The notes under the pieces: generated by a model | What the model was told of the DNA's origin: nothing | What the model saw: only the letters and a program-made list of their open reading frames with translations | Databases searched by the model: none | NCBI GenBank assembly: GCA_027625915.1 | Contig: JANTQA010000029.1 | Coordinates: 3,782,001-3,846,000 of the forward strand | Direction: 5' to 3' | Source: Anaeramoeba flamelloides | Lineage: Eukaryota; Metamonada; Anaeramoebidae | DNA: 64,000 nucleotides | Position numbers and translations under genes: made by a program | Shown: one piece after another, positions 11,698 through 24,001 of the stretch | Layout: each line of letters opens with the position of its first letter | Position numbering within the stretch: position 1 is the first letter of the stretch

Positions 11698-12780
11698 CAA
11701 GCCCAGGATCTAAATCATCAACTTTTACTCCAGAGGGTATAAAAAAACTTGAATTAATAAAAGTCACTATATTGAAAAGTTTTTTCCAACTGATCAGAAT
11801 TTTTTTTTAAATCGTGTTTAAACAATTTAAATGAGAATAATAAAATAACATAATTATTATATAAATATTTGTAATTATTAGAATTAATCTTCAATCATAA
11901 TCGCAAAATCTTCAAATTTCGTTCAATAATTCAAATTTCAAAAAAAAAAGATTTTCAAAATGGATTTTGTAATTATGAGACAAAACTTTCCAAGTTTTTT
12001 ATTGTATAAAATAATGTAATGAGAGTTTTAATACATTGTTAAGACAATTATTTCAATAATTCAAAATTATATTAATAACAATTATCTTTTATTTACAAAA
12101 AAAAAAAAAAAAAGAAATGAGAAATAAGAAAAAAATGATTCTATTTACTGATTTAAATTGATTTATACCAAAATTTTTTCTGTCAAGTTATCATGATTTT
12201 TTTTTAAAACATTTTAATTGTATTTTATAATTTTCCTTGAAATAAAATACTATTAATAAGTTGAATAATACTCATCAAGGAATAACTGATTGAAATTTGA
12301 AGTTAATTTAACCAATCAATTTATTTATTGTAAATTAAAAGATAAATATTCTTATATACCTGTATACAAAACAACAATGTTCTTTTTGATCTTCTGTTGA
12401 AAGATCTTATAAAATTTCAATAATATATATATATATATATATTCTTAAATCATTTCCACTTTTTTAAGAAGATTAGTTTAACATATTTAAACTCGATGAC
12501 TATATACCTTGTACCAATGAAAATGTTAAATATATTACATCCCCCATTAAAAAAATCTAAAAATTAAAAATAATAATAAGAAAGTCTGTAATTATTTTTT
12601 CAATAGATTTTGAATCTAATAAATAGGCATCTAAATCATAGACAACAAATTAGAACACTAATTTATTTTTTTTTCTAAACTTTATATAAAAAACAAAAAA
12701 AAAGGCAATTTGGTTTTGTTTCATTAAAAACTATAAAAAAAGGTGTTTTATATTAATCAATACCACAGTACGTTAAGAAC
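11698..12780 (-). other. cluster of exon-like pieces, possible unresolved gene
   Basis: Several short minus-strand stretches look like exons with splice signals but I could not assemble them with confidence. The lowest ends in VDDLDPGLDF and a TGA (about 11755-11700) after candidate acceptors TTCAAG or AAAAG. Around 12395-12360 a piece of about 46 bases sits between TTATAAG and GTATATAAG. Around 12555-12510 a piece reading FFNGGCNIFNIF lies between TTTTTAG and GTATATAG. Around 12650-12570 the text YDLDAYLLDSKSIEKIITDF is open. A possible start MAVLN lies near 12790-12770. The repeated GTATAT donors are suggestive. This could be a small multi-exon gene, a decayed one, or chance; no family recognised. 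Confidence 0.3.
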
Positions 12781-12799
12781 AGCCATTTTTCTACAGGGA

Positions 12800-15138
12800 A
12801 ATATACCATTATCAAAAGCTTATTGTTTTATTCATTGATATTATGAATTTTCATTTTATAATGAAATTATTTTTCATTAATTAGAAGAATTTGAATTAAA
12901 ATTATTTTATACCTAGATAAAAAAGATGGTATTTCTGCATTAAATGATCTAAATTCATATTCTAAAATTGATAATTTGCCAATAATTTGTCATTTTTATC
13001 AATTTTCTTTTCATTGGTTTCTTTATTAATTTTGGATGCAATATTTAAATTACTATTAAGACTTATATTGAAATTGGAAACAAATTTTCGAAATTTAAAA
13101 TCTTTCTTTGACAAAAGTTTCAAAAGTTTACAGGGATAAATGTAGATTTTTTCAAATTCCAACATAAACTCGGTCGATAAACTGAATTTAGGGGATCCCT
13201 AGATTGGACACACACTTTGATTTTTATATTTATTATCTGTAACATGTATATTTCTTTGATAATAGGTAATCAATTTGGAATTTTTTTATGAATCAAAGTA
13301 AACATATTCTCTTCAAAAAATCCATTCATAGGAATGAGTGGTTTGAAACAAAAATTAACAAGATGCCTAAACCAGTCTCACTATCAATTCTTTTTTTTTT
13401 TTTTATCTTTCATCTAATATGTTTTATACAAGGATGTTCACTATGATTCATTTTCCATACTTTTAGAAAAATGTTTTTTTTGTCATAATTATTTACTATT
13501 TCCTTCCAATTTTGGAACGATATAAAGGTTTGATGATGAAATTCAACTTATTATGGGTTTATTAATTTAGAAATTTTTTTTAAGATATATCCTCTAAATG
13601 AATTATTTAGCTATATCAAAAAAATATATTTCTTTCATTTTATTAAGGATTTTTCGATATTTTATTCAAAATTAAAATATTTTTTTTTTTTGAAAAAAGG
13701 TAGTTTTTTATTTTTAATTCTGTTACAAATACCTACTTAAACTGAGAAACATTTAAAAGTGTGGTGGGTTAAACTACGTTGTTCATAGCATAAAACTCGT
13801 TTCGTAAAGAAAGGTCATTTTTTTTTTTTTCTTGTTCTGATACAATATTTAAACTTCATTTCACTCAAAGTGGATACAGCCAAAAATGAAACATTCACTT
13901 TTTTCTAAGAACCAACCAAACTAAGATTATTTAGAAATAAGATAAATAATAAAATTCGGATTCGAATTAATAAACATTATTGAAATACCTGAATAAACCA
14001 TTCATTGCAAAAAAAAAAAAAAAGTTAAAACAATTTTCGTGTAACTTTCATTGAAACTTCTTATGTAACATTCTCAATTTCTTTCAATAATTAAAATTTT
14101 TGACAATAATTTTTTTTAATTTTAAATGTATGAATTTTTAAAGAAAATATCAATTATAACTTGTCTTGTTGTTAATTTGAAGTTTCAAATTTTTTTTTCA
14201 AATTTTCTAATTAAAAAAAAAATAAAAAAAAAAGCAAAAAGTGATATACAAAAAAAAAAAATTACACAAAATGAGAAAAAATGATTTTGATCTAAAAATT
14301 GAAATTTTATTATGATAAGAATAATGAATTAAGCCCATATAATACTTTGTATTTGTTCAATAAAACTGCGCCACTTTGCCTGAAAAGTGGTTTAATAAAA
14401 TATCTAAGTGTATATCTAAGTTCAATTCAATTTTGAAGGTAAAGTCTTTCATATTCTAAGAAAATTTTAAATTATTAAAAGAATTTTTTGAAATCCTTTT
14501 GTAATTTTTTCGTAATTTTTATGCTATTTTTTGTTTTTTTTTTTATTAATAAAAATTTTATTAAAAAAATATCTCTATTTATTGAGAAATATTTCTTATT
14601 AAATCCTTCATTTTTAGAATTTCTTTTTGCATGGTTGTACTTTAAGAAATCAATTTGGTATTTACTTCTTGTTTTCTGTTCTTTTCATTGATTATTTGAT
14701 GTATATCCTTTAAAGAATAATAAAGGACGTGTTTTATACGAAAATATGCATTTCACAAATTCTGCACGAATTAAAAAAGTAACAGTCGTATTGATGCATG
14801 ATGAAATTATTAGATTTACTATGTTATTGGCACTTTAGGACTAATAACCGACCTAAAACAAAAATAAATGCACAATATCTACTTAGATGTAATTTTTTGG
14901 GATCTGTTAGTGAGGTTTTAAAGTAGAACAAAAAAAAAAAAGAAAAAACCAAAAAAAAACACAATTTTTTGTAAAAATTATTGATTTAAATCTTTGAGAA
15001 AGGATCACTAGACCCTTAGCCAAAATGAAAAGATTGTATTTTGGGCGTATCTGAATAATTCATTTAGAACGTCCCATCTTAAGTTTTTTAAAAATTTCAG
15101 GTTTATCTCACAATTCAAAAAAATCTAAAATCGAAAAT
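12800..15138. other. intergenic AT-rich DNA
   Basis: The frame 13165-12962 (minus, 67 codons) begins with a plausible MLEFEKIYIYPCKLLKLL but has no recognisable domain. The frame 14488-14691 (plus) is Phe/Leu noise. Nothing else supported. Confidence 0.4.
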
Positions 15139-15140
15139 AA

Positions 15141-15598
15141 CTGTTGAGAGAAAAAGGCTTGGACACAGAAAAATGATTGGGCACCATTTTTAATTGGGAA
15201 CATTCGTAAAATTGAAAATCAAATCCTATTGATAACAAGGTGAATTTTATATAAATCCAGGTTTAAATGTGTTACAAGTTCATTAATCTGTTGTATGTGT
15301 AGAATACTCATTTGAATGGCTGATAACTAAAGTAGATCATGCTATTTTAACAAAATCCAAGTTTTTGTAAAGTTTACTATTAATTCTGAAAATGGTAATT
15401 TTTAAACTTGCTTTAGATTATAAAAGATAAGGTTTTGAAAAAGTAGAATTAGATTAGTCCTTATTCTAATAAGTAGATTATTGTTATTTTCTCTAGTTAT
15501 TTCACAAACGATTGAAATTAAAAATCATTTTCAGTAATGTTCCCAATTAAAATTGCTGTCCAACTATTTTTCTCTGTTCAACATTTTTCTCTCAACAG
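15141..15598. mobile_element. MITE, relative of family B
   Basis: About 458 bp with terminal inverted repeats of about 75 bp. The left end is CTGTTGAGAGAAAAA followed by TTTTTAATTGGGAACATT; the right end is its complement (AATGTTCCCAATT ... CTCTCAACAG). TA dinucleotides lie at or next to both ends. The shared TTTTTAATTGGGAA block ties it to family B, but the outer ends differ, so it may be a subfamily or a sister family. No internal gene. Confidence 0.75.
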
Positions 15599-15599
15599 T

Positions 15600-17027
15600 A
15601 AAACGAAAAGAGATTCATTTTTTTCCTTTCACATTATGATACTTGAATATTACTTCAATATTTTGGGATTTTTGTTTCTCAAGTTGATTTTAACCGTTCG
15701 TGTTGGGTTTTTATTTCAATTTTGTGTAAAGAATTACTCTATTACCTTTGGGAAAAAAAATAAATAAGAGTTACAAGTCACCTTAAAAAGATCTTCAAGT
15801 TTTTCTTCTCTTTTCCAAAAAAATACTTTGTGTTTTGTTTAAAAATCTATTTGCTGTTTTTTTTTATGAAAGCAATCAAAAAAAGAAAAACTTTCCTTGA
15901 CTAAAACTCTTTTCTGATTGATCCCAAACCAATACCCTGGATTTTCACGAGGATTTGAAAAATATTTTAACTTTAAAAAAGCTTGAATGGGAATTTGAAT
16001 GATAAAGAGGGATTAACTTATACTTCATTTTCCATTTCCTTTTTCAAAAAGATCCACAAATTACAACTTACTTCTTTGAGATCCTAATTAAGGAAAGATC
16101 CTAAATTCGAAAAGGAACGAAATTTTTTTTCATTTATTATTCCAAAAATCAGATTGTTCTGTTACTCTATTCTTTTTTCTTTCATATTCCCAAAGAGATA
16201 TGTGTTACTTTTTGAAATACGCTTTTAATCATTCACTTTGATATTTTGTTTAAAAGAGAGTTTTTTCAGCTCGTTTATTCCAAAACTCTTTGACAATGAA
16301 TTTATAATTTCAAGATAATTTTTTTTTACTTCTCTGAATAAAATCCTCTTGGTCTTCGAATATACATATTAAAGTAAAATTAGAAAACAAAACAAAACTT
16401 AACATAAAGGCTTTTTTGATTAAAAATAGTTTCTTGAGTTTATCTTATTCAAAAGAATCATGTTTTTTAAATGATAAATTTAATTAAGAAAATTTCAAAA
16501 AAATAAAAGAATTGTTCCAAATATTTGACTAGAAAGTTCTTTTTCTTCCAAAACTTTGATTTGATTTCAGTGAGTTTTTTACGAATAAAAAAACTCCATT
16601 TTTCTTTCCAAAAATAAATTGGTAAATTAAATCAAAAAATTTGAAATCAAATTCCAAAATCAAAAAAAAAAAAGAAGAAATTCTGATCTAAATTAAAAAA
16701 GTATTCTTTTGGTTGCCTCGTTTCATAATTTGATCAAATTCTTATGTTTAATTTTTGAGATTTTCTTTCAAATTCAAAATTTATCAAATTTCAAATATTA
16801 CATCATTTTTCAAAAAAAAAAATAAATTAGAATTTTAAATTCCAAATAAAGGTTAAAAATCATCCATAAAACTTGTATTAAAATCTAAGTCCAACCCAAT
16901 TTAAACTGAAAGTTCAAAAAAGAGAGATTGGATATTTAAACATTTTTCTAAAACTGAAAAATCATTTATTTTCTAAATTATTTTTCCAAAACAATTAATA
17001 TTTATTTTTTTAATAAAAACAAACTTC
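15600..17027. other. intergenic region upstream of the MJ1316-domain gene
   Basis: Holds the likely promoter of the gene at 17028. Around 16025-16090 there is text like CATTTTCCATTTCCTTTTTC, also present inside family D elements and near 53160, so an old repeat fragment may be here. No gene seen. Confidence 0.45.
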
Positions 17028-17363
17028 ATGAGAACCTCAAAAGACGTTTACAGTAGAATTATTTATGACGACAAATTTGATCCAGAAGATTTCTTCATTG
17101 GATTAAAAGAAGAATCAAATATTGTTGATACTCCATTTGATGAATACGATCACGAAGAAATTCCTATGCATTGCATTTTATATTTCAAAACAGACGAACA
17201 AATCGTTTGGTCTCGAAGCCCACAAATTGATTTAATCTTTGGTAGCTTAACTAAAAAAAGGCAAAAAGAAATTGAAAAGGAACAAAAATTATTAAAACAA
17301 AAAAGAAAAAGACAACAAAAAAAGAAACAATTGAAAAGAACAAAACCTAAAAACAAAAAATAA
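17028..17363 (+). CDS. small protein with MJ1316 (former DUF504/UPF0248) domain
   Basis: Single-exon 111-residue protein. Residues 1-80 are the whole domain: MRTSKDVYSRIIYDDKFDPE, DFFIGLKE, VDTPFDEYDHEEIPMHCILY and EQIVWSRSPQIDLIFGS correspond closely to archaeal UPF0248 proteins and to the N-terminal domain of animal LENG9. Pfam now names this family the MJ1316 RNA cyclic-group end recognition domain, proposed from genome-context work to bind RNA ends carrying a 2',3'-cyclic phosphate; direct biochemical proof is limited as far as I know. Here it is not fused to a phosphoesterase or other enzyme and instead carries a lysine-rich tail (82-111) that could bind RNA or act as a nuclear or nucleolar signal (inference). 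A possible AATAAA poly(A) signal lies about 12 bases after the stop. The ATG directly opens the conserved MRTSKDV motif, so the start is firm. Confidence 0.85.
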   Translation: MRTSKDVYSRIIYDDKFDPEDFFIGLKEESNIVDTPFDEYDHEEIPMHCILYFKTDEQIVWSRSPQIDLIFGSLTKKRQKEIEKEQKLLKQKRKRQQKKKQLKRTKPKNKK

Positions 17364-19728
17364 TTTTGTTTCAAAATAAAATCTATTAATGAACATTTTA
17401 AAAATTACAAGTTTTATTTTTTTATTTGAGAAATTTATAAGGTTATTTTTTTATTTGTGAGATTTATAACTCCATCAAACTTTTTTATTTTTTAAAATTG
17501 TATATGTAAAAGTGGAATTATCTTTATTATATCTCAAAATTGTCAATTGTGTTTGTTTTTTGGTAGCTTAAAAAAAAATTTTTTTAAATTAATTACAGAT
17601 TATTTTCAATTTTTAAAAAAAAAATCAAATTAAAGATAAATATAATTTTTGTAAGATATTAAAGTGTAAGAACATCTATTTGTGTAAATTTTATTTTTCT
17701 TTTATTTTAACATTCTTTTTTCTTAAAAGAAGAAAAGAATATTTTATTAATGAAATAGCCAAAGATTCAGATATTATTATTTTCTGTTGAATTTGATGTT
17801 TATTATCGATTAAAAGATTTTTTGAAATTACAAAAGAATTAAAACCGAATTGTTTTTATTTTATTCCTTAATTTTTTAAATATATCTGTTGATTTTTGAT
17901 TATATTTTTAAGAAAAAAATTATCTGTATTTATTGGCATTGGTTACATTAAATTTTTCTTTATAAAATGAAAAAATAAATCTAAATATATCTTTTTTAAA
18001 ATAATTTTGATATAAAAAGATATAAGACTTATTTTTACTAATTGTAAAAAATAAATATTTTATCCATATTTGGAGATTTGTTTTAAATCAAAAGTTACTT
18101 CACAACTACAAACAATCAGAAAATAATCTCGAGTTGAATATAATTGTATTGCGGGCTTGTGTAACAAGCATATAAGCAAATTATAATATGTAATCTTTCA
18201 ATTGTAGAAATTGTTTTTTTTTTTTCAATTAAAAAAGTTTAAATTGAATCATATGAACAAATTCTTTTAATGGGTTCTCTATTTGATGCTGTAATATTAA
18301 AGAGAAGAAAACAAAATGTATATAAATTTTTCAAACATAATTTATTTAAATTAAATAAGAGGAAACCTAAAGTTAAATTTTTAATTAATTTCAACATAAA
18401 ATGGTAAATATTAGCAATCTAGAATCCTTTTTTTGGTTTCAAATCAGATCATATGATTATAGTATCCAAAATCAAAGGAAAGTGGTCAGTAAATTTTAAA
18501 TTCATTTTTCAGAGAAAATAATTCAATAAAATACCTTCATAAATTAACTTGAAAACATAATAAAAAAAATTAAAATGGATTTATATCTAAAAAAAATGTC
18601 TTTAATTATGTTTTTCAGAAGGTAGAAAAATTAAAACAATATTTTTCTTATATAAAAATAAATTTTTTTAAATTCTGTGTTTTTTCATTTTTCAAAAAGT
18701 TGGCTTAAATTGAAAACTCAAACTTTAAAAATCCAATAAAAGAAAAAGGTATTTGAAGATATTTATTCAAAAAGTTAAAAAGAATTGAAAAATATTCTCA
18801 TTACTTTTTGAAAAAGCGAATCTGAGAAATCAAAGTAAAGTTGAATCTCAAATTTTGATTAAGATTTGATTTTTTTATTTCTTAAAAGTAATACCAACCA
18901 CTTTGGTATTTTACTCATTCTAAATTAGTTTTAGCAGATTTATTTAAAATGATAAACTTTGAAATTATCATATTATTAGAAGATTTTTGGTTTGAGGTTG
19001 AAAATAAATGAATTTTCTTGTAAATATTTTAATAGTTACAAAAATATCACTTTTTCATTCTTGATAAAATACGTTTTTGAACATAATATATTTTTTTATT
19101 GCTATAAAGAAAAGTAAATATAATTTTTTTTTTTTTGGAATGATTATTAAGATTTTAGTTAAATTCATAAGATAAAAATCTTTAATCGTTGTAAAAACAA
19201 TGATGAACTGAAAAAATCAATAAATATAAAATTAAAACTTTCATTACCTATATTTTTTTTCCAAAAATATTGAACATAAAGAACTCAAATAGTTTAAAAT
19301 GGTTTGTTGAATAAAAAAAAATGTTTTTTTTTTGTTATTTCATACATTACTGAAGTCTTAAGTATTCAAATTAAAAATTTAACTTTTGAAAAATAAGAAA
19401 AAATTTCATCTAAATTATTTTTTATTATATTTTTAAGACGAATCAAAGATTAATAATTATCATGCAATTGTTTATTATTGTTTATCCAAACTATATTATT
19501 GAAACAAACAGATTAAATTTTGAGAAAAAAATTAAAATTCAATTTCAAACTTCCTCTTTAAAATTAAACAAAAAAAATACAAAATAAATTGTAATATATA
19601 TGTATATATATATATATATATATATGTATATGTATATGGTTATATGAAAATAATTTAGAGACATTAATATGATTTTAAATAGATCTAAAGATTTTAAAAC
19701 ATTTTTAAGAATTGTATCTGTGTTTTTC
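17364..19728. other. intergenic AT-rich DNA between two convergent genes
   Basis: Includes 3' regions of the MJ1316-domain gene (plus) and the Rab gene (minus) and a (TA)n tract at about 19594-19626. Small hairpins occur (for example GCTTGTGTAACAAGC near 18155). No gene recognised. Confidence 0.45.
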
Positions 19729-21478
19729 TTAACAACACCCATCGTTTTTTTTTCCGTTAAAATTATTCAGATCGGTAATTTCATTTTCTTCAGTTATTTC
19801 ATCTTTTTTTTCTTCAAGGTAATCCTTTGCTATTTTATCAAAAAGTTCAGTAATTCCAATATCTTTTTTTGCACTTGTTCGGAAGTATTGTGCGTTAATA
19901 GACTCTGCAAATTCCTGTGCGTTTTCTTTTGATGGTTTTTCGGTCCCTTCTTCTGCTAAATCAACTATTTTACATAAATAATTAAATCAAAAAAAATATC
20001 AGAAAAAAAGTTGAAATTTAGTTAATTTTGAAGTTGAAAAAATAATCAATAATGAAATTATGAATATCAACAATTTCAATCAATGTATTTGAATTGGATC
20101 CATCAATCGATAGAATAATATTGAGAATCAAATGGAGGGGGGTGATCTTGGATTGAATATTAATCATTTTTATCATTTATAAATAATAATTATAAAATAA
20201 ATTTTATTAATTTTAAGATTTAATGATCTCTGAATTATTTTAGAAAAAAAAATAATTTTTAGGCAAAAAATGAAAGATTAAAGTTATTATTTTTTGGTTT
20301 TCGCAAATAAAATTGAGAGTACAAGTTAATATAATTAAATAGTGTTCTTTATATTAATCTCTCTCTCTTTTCTAAATATTAACCATTACTATTTGGGAAA
20401 AAAAGTTCAACAGGTAAAAAAAAAATTTCTGCACAGTTTTTAATTGGGAAGCTTTCGGAAAATGAAAAAGTAAGATCAATTAAAGAAAAAAAAAAAATGG
20501 ATTAAAGACAAAATGGAATATTCGATACAATAATATTTTTTCTAAAACAATCTCTTAGTAAGGATTTTTATTTGATTGATCTATTATTAAAAATCTGTTG
20601 GAAAATTTTACTATTTTTCAGATCTTCAAAACCATTCCAAAAATTTCGATATGAAATAATGTTTCAGTTATATTTGTTGATTTGGTTAATAATAATATAA
20701 TGAATTATTCTTTCAAGTTAATTTATTTCTTCTTTTAATTGACTTTGCTTTTTCATTTTCGGGTTTCTGTGATTCTTTTAAGGTTTGCCGATTAAACATT
20801 GTGTTGAACTTTTATATTTCCTGTTTCACTTTTTTTCCCAAATGGTTAATTCAAATTGAAAAATATTGTAAATACAGGTGGGAAATAAATTTAATAACAA
20901 ATAATGATGTGATAATTTTAAAACAATACCGAATAGTTTGTAAATAATAAATAAAAAAAAAAAAAAAATTATAAAGATCTAGATAGATATATAATAGTTT
21001 AAGTGTCTGTGAAATAAAATGGGAATTTACCTTTTGTTGCAACTAAATAAATTTTACATGATTCTTCATTTTCTCTTAATTCGCTAACCCAATAATTTAA
21101 TTTCTCAAAACTTTCTTTTGAACTGATATCTATAGAATGGAGTGTTAGAATGAATTAAAATTAGAAATTGTTTGATAAAAGAATAATAATTGCGAAAAAT
21201 AAATTACCATAACAAAGAAGTGCTGCATTTGCTTTTCGGTAATACATTTTTGCCATTGCTCTAAATCTTTCTTGGCCAGCAGTATCCTTAAGATTTTTTA
21301 AATAAAATAAAAAAAAAAAAAATATTAAGATAACATATAAACAAACAATAAATAAATCTATTTCTAGAGATTGATAAATAAATAATAAATTCAAAAAAAG
21401 AGATCCCCATTTGTCTGTTTATATAAAAATATTTTCTTAAATTAATAAATGATCACTTAAAATCAAATATATTCTAAA

Positions 21479-21515
<37 letters not shown>

Positions 21516-23283
21516 AATTAGGTAATATGGTTAGGGTAATATAAATTCTACTTTTTATTAATTCTTATTTTAGTTAATGGAGACAAAAACGGAATTTAAT
21601 ATATAGAGAGAGATCGATTTCTAAAAATATATTAATAATAGAACAATTAAAATATTCGATCTTGAAACTGGTAAAATGATTTTAATAAATACAAACAATT
21701 TTTTATCAAAAATTCACAAATAATTTTTACACATCACAATCATAAAAAAATTTTTTGATTTAAAAATTAAATATTTGCTAATTTTACCCTTTTTAATAAC
21801 TTCAATTAGAATAAACACTATTGGTTAATAAAGGATCTTTGATCAAAAAATATTTTAAAAGATATTTTACAATTTAAGTTGAAAAATCCAATTTTCTAGG
21901 TTATTTTTTTTGAAATTTAATAGTAAAAAATTTGAAAAATTTTTTGCTACTAGCTAAGAGGTCATTTTATTATCTTTTAATAGTATTTTAAATCTGATGA
22001 ATATCTTTCAAATAGGGAATCAATTATTTTGACTATTAAAGAATTATTTGTTCTTTTAAATTGGAAAAAATATTTTTTTTTTGATTTTCCGTTAGGTTTT
22101 CCAGAGTTAAAAAGAATAAAGTAAAATCAAATAGATTTTACTCTATTCTTTTGAATTCTGGAAAACCTAGGCACTTGACGGACACTTTTCGTTAGGTTTT
22201 TTTTAATTTTTGAAATAAACAGAAAATTAAATAAATTTTCGGTTTATCCCAAAAAGTAAAAAAAAACGCCGTTAGGTTTTCCAGAGTTAAAAAGAATAAA
22301 GTAAAATCAAATAAATTTTACTTTATTCTTTTAAATTCTGGAAAACCTAGGCACTTGACGGACACTTTCAATATTTATCATCAGTTATTTTTTTTCTGTG
22401 TTTGAGTTTTTTTAGATGATAAGAGTGTTTTCAAAACTATTAGTTATTATCTCTTCAAAAAAATATCCTAAAGTTGAGTTTTAAGAAAATTCATTGTCAC
22501 ATCCATTTAAAATTTATTACCCCAATCTAGACCTTTTTATTTTTCGGCTCGAGACTTTTAAAAATCGTAGTACTATTAACAATAATAAATACATTAGCCT
22601 CATGATTTTTTAATAACTGGAATGTTGATTATGTTTTGAATAAATTCGATTAACAAGGATGAAATGATAATTGAAGTTGTAGTTTTGTCGAACTTTTTTT
22701 TTTCAATTTTATTTTTTCAATCTAGTGATGTGTCGTTGTTACAAATCTACGATTGGTAACAATTTGGAAAAAATTTTGATTGATTGACAATTAATAAAAA
22801 CTGTGAAAAATGGATCCTTGAATCTAACAAATATTTTCAAAGTGTTATGTAAACAAAATCAAAAAGGAAAAGTTGGTTCTGAAAAAAGGTGGTTAGATTT
22901 TTGATCAAAGGTGCGCATACAGTAATTTTTTTCTTATCAAAAAATAGTTGCAAAAAAAAAAAAAAAAAAAAGAATTTAGTACCCATAACCCCAAATAAAC
23001 ATGATCAGAATTCACTTCGATCGTTCTCATTGCAAACGAAACACCAACGGTCTATATAGTTTGGTTTTAATTAGTTACGAAAAAAAACAAGGAAAATTTG
23101 AGAAAGAAACACAACTGAAAAAAAAAAAAATGTCATAAGAAGAAAAAAGCCCCAAAAATTTCAACAAACCTGTTTTTGTTCGGTATTGAAGTTGTCGTTG
23201 ATAATTCGATCAAAAATTGCACTCTTTCCAACGTAGGTATCACCAAGGAGTACCACTTTACAGTCAATTGGTTGTTCGCTCAT
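19729..23283 (-). CDS. RAB24: Rab24-like small GTPase, five exons
   Basis: Exons: 23283-23170, 23051-22983, 21286-21208, 21129-21031 and 19964-19729; all introns are GT-AG and the phases join to 198 codons plus TAA. The protein opens MSEQPIDCKVVLLG with P-loop GDTYVGKS (14-21), a switch I exon starting TVGVSF, DTAGQERFRAM (62-72), YYRKANAALLCYDISS, and TSAK (150-153), and ends NDGCC, a double-cysteine prenylation tail. The guanine-specificity motif is TKVD (119-122) instead of NKxD; human Rab24 has TKSD at this place. Other Rab24-like stretches are FEKLNYWVSELRENEESCKI YL and the EF/SIxAQ segment before TSAK. Rab24 is an atypical Rab linked to autophagosome clearance and late endosomes. Unlike human Rab24, switch II keeps the usual glutamine (AGQE). 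Two introns carry transposons. The family call rests on motif comparison by eye. Confidence 0.88.
20385..20850. mobile_element. MITE family B, copy 2, in Rab24-like intron 4
   Basis: Inverted repeats of about 110 bp: left side TTTGGGAAAAAAAGTTCAAC, TTTTTAATTGGGAAGC, GAAAATGAAAAAGTAAGATC; right side the complement (TTTGCTTTTTCATTTTCGGG, TGTTGAACTT, TTTTTTTCCCAAATGG). It lies in the opposite orientation to copy 1 (the GATCTTCAAAACC block is inverted). It lies wholly inside the intron 21030-19965 and does not touch a splice site. Confidence 0.8.
21484..21511. repeat. (AT)n microsatellite in Rab24-like intron 2
   Basis: Pure alternating AT. Similar tracts occur at about 12425-12442, 19594-19626 and 26618-26649. 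Confidence 0.9.
22091..22368. repeat. two tandem hairpin units (family F) in Rab24-like intron 2
   Basis: Each unit is a near-perfect palindrome: 37-base arms starting TTAGGTTTTCCAGA and ending GAAAACCTAG, with a five-base loop (AAATA), about four mismatches in the first unit. Units lie at 22091-22170 and 22271-22350, a spacing of exactly 180 bases, and both are followed by GCACTTGACGGACACTTT. Related hairpins sit near 60546-60672 and 60770-60912. The shared tail and dispersed copies suggest small transposons; the tandem arrangement suggests a local duplication or a hairpin-ended insertion into its own copy. Confidence 0.8.
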
Positions 23284-23997
23284 ATAAAGGTAATTTGTTT
23301 AATGGTTTAAAAAGAAAGAAATTGAAAAAAATGATAAGGTCAAATAATTCGAAAAATACTCTTTTCAAATAGCAAAAGAATATCCTCTATTTTTTAATGA
23401 GCAGGGATAATTTTTAAAATATGTTTTTACCCAAAAACATTTCTAAAAATATAGAAAAACAATGAAAAATTATAAAAGGGTTGGATAATTAGGTGAAAAA
23501 TAATTTTCTGAAATGAAAACAATTTTTGTACTTTTTATTGTTTAGTTCTAATGAAAAACTCACCAACCTATGAAATGCAATCTATCTCCGAAAATCAATA
23601 ATAAAAAAAGAGTACATTTTTCGAAAAAAGTGCTAAAGAGAGACATTCAATTTTAAATTTAAATGGTTAGAATTATAATTTTGAAACCAACTGTATCAGT
23701 TTAGGTGTAACTCTTTGATACTTTTTGAGATAATAAGAAGATTATTTTTCATTTTTTTCATTTCTCAAATAAGTTATTTTTATTTCAAGAAAGAATGTAA
23801 CAAACATCTTACTTTGTCAAATTTAGAGGGTTACAAAATATCCATAAATTAGATTAAATTGGATTTAATTGATTGTGTACTTTTAGAAAAAAATTTTGAT
23901 TGAATTGAAGACATTTAAAAATCTTGAGGTTTTTTAAAATAAGAAAGAAATAATTTTGTTTCTGAATTTTTTGGTTTTTTGTAAATGGAGAATGCTT
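23284..23997. other. upstream region of the Rab24-like gene
   Basis: Should hold the minus-strand promoter. No other feature recognised. Confidence 0.45.
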
Positions 23998-24001
23998 TTA
24001 A

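Noticed and set aside
13955-13970. GGATTCGAATT, resembling a tRNA B box
   Set aside because: No matching A box or stems around it.
19669-19932. Plus-strand frame of 87 codons
   Set aside because: Antisense of the last exon of the Rab24-like gene.
22091-22368. Tandem hairpins considered as a CRISPR array
   Set aside because: Only two units, eukaryotic intron, no regular spacers; the units have transposon-like dispersed copies.
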